The notes under the pieces were generated by a model. That model made no database searches and had not been told where the DNA came from. It saw only the letters and a program-made list of their open reading frames with translations. A stretch of DNA of 19,064 nt from Actinomycetes bacterium (lineage in GTDB: Bacteria > Actinomycetota > Acidimicrobiia > Acidimicrobiales > RAAP-2): contig JAKAZC010000012.1 of NCBI GenBank assembly GCA_021826655.1, forward strand, positions 1-19,064, written 5' to 3'. Position 1 is the stretch's first letter. Every line of letters begins with the position of its first letter. Positions 14,245-19,064 of this stretch are shown here, one piece after another. Made by a program: the position numbers and the translations under genes.

Positions 14245-15390
14245 GTGTTGCGCTCCGGTTCGACCCCGTTGACGGGGCCAGACACCGCCGGGTCGACCCG
14301 TCGGATCCTCCGGGTCCTGTGCCTCCCCGTGCTCGTGGTCTTCGCCGCCCTCCCGACCGGGGCCGCGCTGGGTCCCGCCGGAGCCGACACCGTCTCCGGT
14401 CTCCAGTCCCAGGCGGCCACGGTCGCGCACGACCTGGTGCTCGAGCAGCTCCAGGTCGACGCCGCGCAGCAGCTGACCTCGGTCGCCGCCTCCCGGGTCG
14501 CCGCCGACCAGCAGGCCATCGCGCAACTCGACCAGGCACTGGCCACCGACCAGCAGTCCATCGCCCAGCACCTCCGGGTGGTCCAGGCCCAGGCCATCCG
14601 CTCCTACATCAACTCGGGAGCGGACGCGTCTGGCACCGACGCCGCGCTGTTCGAGGGCGGCACGTCCCAGGCGCAGGCGGCCAGTGAGTACACCGGGCTG
14701 GCCGTCGGGACGATCACCACCGACCTGGCCCAGTTGCACACGGTCGAGAACGCGCTCCAGGCGCAGCAGGCCCAACTGCGCGCCCGCCAGAGTCAGGACC
14801 GGGCCGACGAGGCCAGCCGATCCGCCGCGCTCGGCCAGGCATCGACCGCCACCGCCCAGCTCCGATCCGAACAGGCCAGTGTGACCGGGCAGCTGGCGAC
14901 CGCCGTCGCCGCACAACAGGCGAACCAGGCGGCGGTCGCGGCGGCCGCTGTGGCGGCGGCCCGCAAGGTCGCTCCGGTGGCCCGGGCCACCGCGGCCACG
15001 GTCCCGGCGCCGACATCGGGTGGTGCCGCGGCCACAACCGTCCCGACCGTAGGACCAGGAGGGGCACCGGTGGGAGCACCGGCCCCGACGCACTCCGGCG
15101 ACCCGTACCCGAACCTCCCGGACCCGGCGCTCAACTCCTTCCTGTCCTGCGTCGTCCAGGCGGAGTCCGGCGGGAACTACGCCGTCGTCTCCCCCGGCGG
15201 GCTCTACATGGGCGCGTTCCAGTTCAGCCAGCCCACGTGGGACACGGCGGCCCAGGCGGCCGGGCTGGGACTCCTGGTCGGTGTGCCGCCCAACCAGGCG
15301 TCGCGGGCGGAGCAGGACAGCGTCGCCGTGGCCCTCTTCGCGCTGGACGGGCAACAGCCCTGGTTGGGTGACCGCTGCAGCCAGGGCTGA
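14245..15390 (+). CDS. Secreted coiled-coil protein with C-terminal Rpf-like transglycosylase domain
   Basis: This 381-residue exported protein probably cleaves peptidoglycan. Residues 20-45 are a signal peptide (RR, hydrophobic core, then an Ala/Gly-rich end with a likely cut near AGA at 46-48). Residues 52-240 are Gln/Ala-rich coiled coil like the N-terminal halves of RipA or PcsB-type hydrolases. An Ala/Pro/Thr/Gly linker covers 243-288. The C-terminal 90 residues match the Rpf transglycosylase domain: FLSCVVQAESGGNY with catalytic Glu307, YMGAFQFSQPTWDTAA (321-336) and a final PWLGDRC; Cys302 and Cys378 probably form the usual disulfide. GGGAGG at 14235-14240 precedes GTG (14245) and TTG (14248); I chose GTG. 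A TTG at 14233 lies before the ribosome site. TAAATT (14229-14234) could be a -10, which would leave almost no leader. It converges on the chelatase gene. Confidence 0.85.
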   Translation: MLRSGSTPLTGPDTAGSTRRILRVLCLPVLVVFAALPTGAALGPAGADTVSGLQSQAATVAHDLVLEQLQVDAAQQLTSVAASRVAADQQAIAQLDQALATDQQSIAQHLRVVQAQAIRSYINSGADASGTDAALFEGGTSQAQAASEYTGLAVGTITTDLAQLHTVENALQAQQAQLRARQSQDRADEASRSAALGQASTATAQLRSEQASVTGQLATAVAAQQANQAAVAAAAVAAARKVAPVARATAATVPAPTSGGAAATTVPTVGPGGAPVGAPAPTHSGDPYPNLPDPALNSFLSCVVQAESGGNYAVVSPGGLYMGAFQFSQPTWDTAAQAAGLGLLVGVPPNQASRAEQDSVAVALFALDGQQPWLGDRCSQG

Positions 15391-15439
15391 ACGAGCTGAC
15401 CGCGGGCCGTCGTGCGGATGCCACCGGTGATGCTGCCCG

Positions 15440-15931
15440 TCAACGCAACACGCACCGGCCGGTGCCGACACACGCCGAGCACTCGCCGGCCGAGCCCGCC
15501 ACGTGGGCCAGACAGTGCTCGACCCTACCGCCGACGATGTCGATGAGCAGGGGGTGGGGGCCGAGCGGGGCCGTGACCAGCCAGGCGACTCCCGGGTGGC
15601 GAGCCGCGGCCCCGGCGGCCAGCGCCGGGATGTCCCGGTCCCAGTGTGTGCCCGGTCCGAGGAAGTAGGGGGCGAGAACGACGGTGCCGGCGCCGGCTGT
15701 GACGCACCGGTCGAAGGCGGTGCCGACGGATGGCTCGGCCATCTCCATGTGGGCCGGTTCCACGATCGGGTAGGGCAGGCGTTCGGCCGACGAGCGGACG
15801 AACGCCTCCATCGTCTCGTTCGACTCGATCCTGCGGGAGCCGTGGTCGACCACGATCACCGCCAGGGGTCGCCCGGCGACCGCCCCCGCACCGGTGACGT
15901 TCCCTGTCCCCTCGTCGGTCGGCCTCCGCAT
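15440..15931 (-). CDS. Small CbiX/SirB-type sirohydrochlorin chelatase with Cys-rich tail
   Basis: The 163-residue protein is a single-domain class II chelatase that inserts Fe2+ (siroheme) or Co2+ (cobalamin) into sirohydrochlorin. Metal-binding histidines are His30 in VVDHGSR and His96 in GPGTHWDRDIP, the family's two conserved sites; VEPAHMEMAEPSV (57-69) and VVLAPYFLGPG (84-94) are also typical. After about residue 138 comes a tail with Cys140, Cys151, Cys154 and Cys160 (HCLAHVAG, ECSACVGTGRC). Plant SirB proteins have a very similar tail, where cysteines hold an Fe-S cluster. No siroheme or cobalamin gene is adjacent. The ATG at 15931 is chosen because TAGTCT lies 8 bases before it; a TTG at 15940 is the alternative and would fall inside that box. 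Confidence 0.85.
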   Translation of the reverse strand: MRRPTDEGTGNVTGAGAVAGRPLAVIVVDHGSRRIESNETMEAFVRSSAERLPYPIVEPAHMEMAEPSVGTAFDRCVTAGAGTVVLAPYFLGPGTHWDRDIPALAAGAAARHPGVAWLVTAPLGPHPLLIDIVGGRVEHCLAHVAGSAGECSACVGTGRCVLR

Positions 15932-15939
15932 GGGGCTCA

Positions 15940-15945
15940 AGACTA
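15940..15945 (-). promoter_or_regulatory. -10-like TAGTCT before the chelatase gene
   Basis: TAGTCT on the minus strand (15945-15940) is followed by 8 bases and the ATG at 15931, with no ribosome binding site, which suggests a leaderless transcript. It lies in the 36-bp gap after the Ada-AlkA-MGMT frame. Confidence 0.35.
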
Positions 15946-15967
15946 CGACGGCACGGGTCGGGACCGG

Positions 15968-16501
15968 TCAGTCCGGCCCCGCACCTTCGAGGTGGAGGAG
16001 GGCCGTCTTGCGGGCGATCCCGCCGCCGTAACCGCCGAGCGAGCCGTCCCCCGCGATGACCCGATGGCACGGCACGATGACCGCGATCGGATTCCTCCCG
16101 TTGGCCGAGCCCACCGCCCGCGCCGCCTTCGGGCTGCCGACCCGACGTGCGAGCTCCCCGTAGCTGATGGTGGACCCGTAGGGGATGGCGGACAGCTGTG
16201 CCCAGACGGCCCGCTGGAACTCGGTTCCCTCGAGACGCACGGCCACGTCGAACGCGGTGCGGGCGCCGGCGAAGTACTCGTCGAGCTGGCGGCACACGTC
16301 GGCGAAGGTGGCGTCGTCCCGGCGGCTCCCGGACGGGAGGGCGGTGGCGTGGGTCTGGTCCTCCATGATCAACCGGGTGAGGTGGCCACCCCTGGCTACC
16401 AGGGTCAGGGGACCGATCGGGCTGGGATGGACGGTGAACCGGTCGATACCGTCCCCGTCCGCGACGGCCGGAGGGAAGGTGTACTCCGTGGGATCAGGCA
16501 T
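15968..16501 (-). other. ogt: Internal ATG with ribosome site: alternative stand-alone MGMT/Ogt product
   Basis: The distal part of the fusion frame can start at the ATG at 16501. Upstream on the minus strand, GAAGGAG lies 10 bases before it. The 177-residue product would be a complete Ogt-type enzyme: an N-terminal domain (residues 1-90), then FQRAVWAQLSAIPYGSTISY (95-114), GSANGRNPIA (131-140) and the active site IVPCHRV with Cys145, ending in GYGGGIARKTALLHLEG. In many actinobacteria ogt is a separate gene next to an Ada-AlkA gene, so this may be how it is expressed here too. Whether one, two or both products exist cannot be decided from sequence. Confidence 0.5.
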
Positions 16502-18037
16502 GGCTGGGGTGCTCCTTCGCGTCGCACGGGCACTTCGGTCGGCTGTCTGTTCGTCGGACGGTGGGCCACCGGCGGCGGCCGGCGGAGGCCAGACGGAGAC
16601 GGGGTGGCCCGCGGCGGCCCACAGGTGCTGGACGGCGTAGGCCCGCCACGGCCGCCACCGGCCGGATCGCGCCGTCAGCCCACGGGTGTGTGACGGGAGC
16701 CCGAGTCGCGCCGCCCCCCGGCGGACGCCGAGGTCCCCGACGGGGAACGCGTCGGGATCACCGAACGCCCGCATGGCCACCATCTCGACCGTCCAGGGTC
16801 CGATGCCGGGCAGTGCGCCCAGCACCCGTCGGGAGCGCTCCTGGTCGGCACCGGGCCCGAGATCGAGGCGGCCGGCGGCCAGTGCCGCGACCAGGGCGGC
16901 GAGGGTCCGGGTCCGCCCACCCGGGAGCGCCGGCGTCGCGCCGATCAGGTCGTCGGCCGACGGGAACAGGTGGGTGAGCCCGCCGCTCGGATTGGGCAGC
17001 GGCTCGCCCCACGTCGCCGCCAGGGCACCGGCCGCGGTCCGCGCCGCTGCGGCGGACACCTGCTGGCCGAGCACCGCCCGGACGGCGAGCTCGTCGCCGT
17101 CGACGGTGCGGGGGACGCGGCGTCCCGGCCCGGCTGCCACGCCCGGTGCGAGGCCCGGGTCGTCGGCCAGTACCCGGTCGACCGCCTCCGGATCGGCGTC
17201 GAGGTCGAGGAGCCGGCGGCACCGTGCGATCGCAGCCGTCAGATCGGCAAGGTCGGCCAGCTCCATCCGGCAGCCGATATGCGCCTGGGCCGGGGTCAGG
17301 GCCACCGACCCGGGACCGTGGGGGAGCCGGAGCGTCCGGCGGTAGGTGGTGCCGACCACTTCCTCGACACCGGGGACGGCCGTGGCGGCCAGGTGACCGA
17401 AGAGCGTGTCGGCGCACAGCGGTCGACGGAAGGGCAGCCGGAGTGCGATCGTGCCGGTCGGCACCCCTGCGGCCCCGTGCGAGGCGCCCCGCAGCGCCGA
17501 CGGCGCCACCGCGAACACCGCCCTGACCGTGTCGTTGAACTGTCGGATGCTCGAGAACCCGGCGGCGAAGGCGACCTCGGTCATCGACAGGTCGGTCCGC
17601 TCGACCAGGACGCGGGCCGTTCGGGCCCGCTGGGCCCGCGCCAACGCCAGCGGACCGGCGCCCACCTCGGCCAGGAGGACCCGCTCGATTTGCCGCACGC
17701 TGTACCCGAGCAGCGTTGCGAGCCCCGGCACGCCCGACCGGTCGATCACCCCGTCGGCGATGAGTCGCATGGCGCGGCCGACCACGTCGGCGCGGACGTC
17801 CCACTCCGGGGAGCCCGGCGAGGCCTCTGGGCGGCACCGCTTGCACGCACGGAACCCGGCACGTTGGGCGGCGGCGGCCGTGGGGAGGAACCGCACGTGG
17901 TCCTGGCGCGGGGTACGGGCCGGACAGCTGGGTCGGCAGTAGATCCCGGTCGAGGGCACCGCGGTCACGAACCAGCCGTCGAACCGGGGGTCGCGTGCCC
18001 GTACCGCCCGGTAGCAGGTGTCGGGGTCCTCGTGCAC
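15968..18037 (-). CDS. Ada-AraC-AlkA-MGMT fusion: adaptive-response activator and DNA alkylation repair enzyme
   Basis: One uninterrupted 689-codon frame holds four repair modules. Residues 1-80 are the Ada zinc domain, with Cys34, Cys38, Cys65 and Cys68 (YCRPSC, ACKRC); Cys34 aligns with the methyl-phosphotriester acceptor of E. coli Ada. Residues 81-183 are the AraC-type DNA-binding region (LLGYSVRQIERVLLAEVGAGP, AFAAGFSSIRQFN). Residues 195-310 are an AlkA N-terminal domain, and 311-475 the HhH-GPD glycosylase with LPGIGPWTVEMVAMRAFG (409-426) and catalytic Asp435 in PVGDLG. After a linker of about 35 residues, 513-689 form an O6-alkylguanine-DNA methyltransferase with the acceptor Cys657 in PCHRV. 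No stop codon lies between the glycosylase and methyltransferase parts. However, an ATG at 16501 (residue 513) is preceded by GAAGGAG with a 10-base spacer, so a free 177-residue methyltransferase may also be made. The GTG at 18037 matches the family N-terminus. Confidence 0.87.
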   Translation of the reverse strand: MHEDPDTCYRAVRARDPRFDGWFVTAVPSTGIYCRPSCPARTPRQDHVRFLPTAAAAQRAGFRACKRCRPEASPGSPEWDVRADVVGRAMRLIADGVIDRSGVPGLATLLGYSVRQIERVLLAEVGAGPLALARAQRARTARVLVERTDLSMTEVAFAAGFSSIRQFNDTVRAVFAVAPSALRGASHGAAGVPTGTIALRLPFRRPLCADTLFGHLAATAVPGVEEVVGTTYRRTLRLPHGPGSVALTPAQAHIGCRMELADLADLTAAIARCRRLLDLDADPEAVDRVLADDPGLAPGVAAGPGRRVPRTVDGDELAVRAVLGQQVSAAAARTAAGALAATWGEPLPNPSGGLTHLFPSADDLIGATPALPGGRTRTLAALVAALAAGRLDLGPGADQERSRRVLGALPGIGPWTVEMVAMRAFGDPDAFPVGDLGVRRGAARLGLPSHTRGLTARSGRWRPWRAYAVQHLWAAAGHPVSVWPPPAAAGGPPSDEQTADRSARATRRSTPAMPDPTEYTFPPAVADGDGIDRFTVHPSPIGPLTLVARGGHLTRLIMEDQTHATALPSGSRRDDATFADVCRQLDEYFAGARTAFDVAVRLEGTEFQRAVWAQLSAIPYGSTISYGELARRVGSPKAARAVGSANGRNPIAVIVPCHRVIAGDGSLGGYGGGIARKTALLHLEGAGPD

Positions 18038-18072
18038 TCGGCCAGTCTGCCGCAGCCGGATTCGCCGTACTA

Positions 18073-18098
18073 GCGGAAATTCGACATGGCAGTTCCGC
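18073..18098. promoter_or_regulatory. Inverted repeat upstream of the Ada fusion gene (operator candidate)
   Basis: GCGGAA (18073-18078) and TTCCGC (18093-18098) form a perfect 6-bp inverted repeat with a 14-base spacer, placed 35-60 bases before the GTG at 18037. This is where an activator such as Ada would bind. It does not match the E. coli Ada box closely. Confidence 0.3.
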
Positions 18099-18153
18099 CC
18101 ACAGCACCTGCCCACCGCCCGGAACCCGCACCGCAGCGGAACCCGGAGACGGC

Positions 18154-18170
18154 AGCCGGCCCTACCGGCT
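18154..18170. terminator. Short hairpin after the second glycosylase gene
   Basis: AGCCGG-CCCTA-CCGGCT is a perfect 6-bp stem with a 5-base loop, about 70 bases past the minus-strand stop at 18241. There is no T tract, so termination is only possible, not shown. Confidence 0.2.
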
Positions 18171-18240
18171 CCACCTCGATGAACGGACGCCCGGGCGCAC
18201 CCGACGGGACGGTACCCTCGCCGACCACCCCGACGGGCGG

Positions 18241-18864
18241 TCAGCGTTCGTCGGCCGCCCGCCAGCAGTACCAGGCCACGAGGCTCCGGTAGGGTCGGAA
18301 GGGCTCTCCGCGTGCCTCGAGTTCCCCGGGCGTCGGAACGTCGGGCATCCCCCACGCCCGGGCGAATCCGGCCCGGACGCCGTAGTCACCGAGGGGCCAC
18401 ACGTCGAGGCGACGCAGCGCGCCCATCAGGAACATCTGTGCGGTCCACGGGCCCACGCCCCGCACCACGGTCAGGTGGGCGACCACGTCGCCGTCCGCAA
18501 GGCGCCCGATCCGGTCGAGGGCGACCCGACCGGCGGCGACGTGGTCGGCCAGGTCGAGGATCGACGCCGACTTCGCTCGGCTCAGGCCACAGGCCCGCAG
18601 GACCGGCTCTGGTGTGACGAGCACCCGGGCCGCGCTCACGTCACCGTCGAGCGCCTGCACGAACCGACCGTGGATCGACGCCGCGGCCCGTCCCGCCAAC
18701 TGCTGGTGGACGATGTTCCGGGCCAGGTCCCCGAAGCGCTGGTCCACGGGGACCCGGCGGCGGGCCGGCGGCGGGCCGTGCCGGGCGACGAGACCGGCCA
18801 GCACCGGGTCGGCGCGGGCCAGTTCGGCAACGGCGACGGACAGGGAGGGCGTCGTCACGGCCAC
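18241..18864 (-). CDS. DNA-3-methyladenine glycosylase, AlkA-like (HhH-GPD family)
   Basis: The 207-residue enzyme removes alkylated purines such as 3-methyladenine from DNA. It is the short form without the AlkA N-terminal domain. DQRFGDLARNIVHQQLAGRAA (41-61) is the typical first helices, VLRACGLSRAKSASILDLADHV (88-109) the next, then the helix-hairpin-helix VVRGVGPWTAQMFLM (133-147) and the catalytic Asp160 in WPLGDYGV. FRPYRSLVAWYCWRA (189-203) is the conserved C-terminal helix. It lies 203 bp upstream of the Ada fusion gene on the same strand and so duplicates one activity of that protein. Two GTGs (18864, 18858) are possible starts, neither with a ribosome site; I chose the first. The longer open frame upstream overlaps the divergent SRPBCC gene and is not coding. 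Confidence 0.87.
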   Translation of the reverse strand: MAVTTPSLSVAVAELARADPVLAGLVARHGPPPARRRVPVDQRFGDLARNIVHQQLAGRAAASIHGRFVQALDGDVSAARVLVTPEPVLRACGLSRAKSASILDLADHVAAGRVALDRIGRLADGDVVAHLTVVRGVGPWTAQMFLMGALRRLDVWPLGDYGVRAGFARAWGMPDVPTPGELEARGEPFRPYRSLVAWYCWRAADER

Positions 18865-18903
18865 GATGATGCCAGGCGGGTGCCGCGGTCGCGACCCCGG
18901 GCG

Positions 18904-18909
18904 TAGGCT
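18904..18909 (+). promoter_or_regulatory. -10-like TAGGCT before the terminal SRPBCC gene
   Basis: TAGGCT predicts transcription from about 18916. A leader of roughly 42 bases would then carry the GGGAGG ribosome site just before the ATG at 18959. A GTG at 18917, in frame with the ATG, would be a leaderless alternative start. Confidence 0.35.
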
Positions 18910-18958
18910 CGGACCGGTGCATCGGCCGGACCACGGCACACGACCCACGGGAGGACGC

Positions 18959-19064
18959 ATGGACGGCGACGTCGTATCGGTCGAACGGGTGATCCCCGCT
19001 GGGCCCGCTGGCATCTTCGCCGTGATCGCCGACGCCTCCCGCCACCCCGACATCGACGGCTCGG
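18959..19064 (+). CDS. SRPBCC-family protein, N-terminal part (cut by window end)
   Basis: Only 35 residues are inside the window: MDGDVVSVERVIPAGPAGIF, then AVIADASRHPDIDGS. The pattern 'V.VER.I.A....IF.VIAD..RHP..DGS' is the standard start of SRPBCC/polyketide cyclase-like proteins that bind hydrophobic ligands. The ATG is preceded by GGGAGG with a 4-base spacer. It is divergent from the AlkA-like glycosylase gene. It is not closely similar to the SRPBCC protein at 4589-5026. Confidence 0.7.
   Translation, partial: MDGDVVSVERVIPAGPAGIFAVIADASRHPDIDGS

Noticed and set aside
13756..15471. A 571-codon minus-strand open frame across the Rpf-like gene
   Set aside because: It crosses the Rpf-like gene antisense and part of the WS/DGAT gene out of frame; the real proteins there have recognisable motifs.
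18086..18292. 68-codon plus-strand ORF between the two glycosylase genes
   Set aside because: Pro/Ala/Thr-rich with no motif, and its end is antisense to the glycosylase gene at 18241.

Overview
The window is high-GC DNA with dense, short-spaced genes. GTG starts are frequent, third codon positions are strongly G/C, and several genes start only a few bases after a TANNNT -10-like box. The gene set (MpaB/DUF2236 protein, WS/DGAT acyltransferase, Rpf-type cell-wall domain, APH-DUF6285 phosphotransferase, Ada/AlkA repair genes, Thr/Pro-rich secreted esterases) points to an actinobacterium, perhaps Acidimicrobiia; that placement is inference. No tRNA, rRNA, CRISPR array, insertion sequence or phage gene was seen.

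Layout. 1-205 is the 3' end of a methyltransferase-like gene. 254-3954 holds two secreted or anchored esterases (an alpha/beta hydrolase and a XynE-type SGNH hydrolase) on the minus strand, flanking a plus-strand GNAT acetyltransferase whose end overlaps the SGNH gene by 98 bp. 3955-4588 is a 634-bp stretch without a convincing gene. 4589-5342 is a translationally coupled ArsR regulator/SRPBCC pair with a clear promoter and overlapping palindromes. 5440-8836 holds, on the minus strand, an aldo/keto reductase, an APH-DUF6285 phosphotransferase and an AttH/CrtC-like lipocalin-fold protein; the last two overlap by GTGA. 8948-9369 is the decayed remnant of a collagen-like/BclA-type surface protein. 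9390-12607 on the plus strand has a Cys-rich unknown, a GH36 alpha-galactosidase and an MpaB-type oxygenase. A WS/DGAT acyltransferase (minus) and a secreted coiled-coil Rpf-like protein (plus) follow. 15440-18864 on the minus strand carries a small sirohydrochlorin chelatase with a Cys-rich tail and a DNA alkylation repair island: one uninterrupted Ada-AraC-AlkA-MGMT reading frame and a second AlkA-like glycosylase. A truncated SRPBCC gene starts at 18959.

The most notable item is the 689-codon frame (15968-18037). It joins the Ada zinc/methyl-acceptor domain, an AraC activator, an AlkA glycosylase and an O6-alkylguanine methyltransferase, and has an internal ribosome binding site and ATG that could also yield a free methyltransferase. 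Next are the frameshifted, 5'-truncated collagen-like gene and the recurrent leaderless-type starts. By eye, base composition is lower in GC over roughly the first 4.5 kb than afterwards, which may mark a boundary between two segments of different history.
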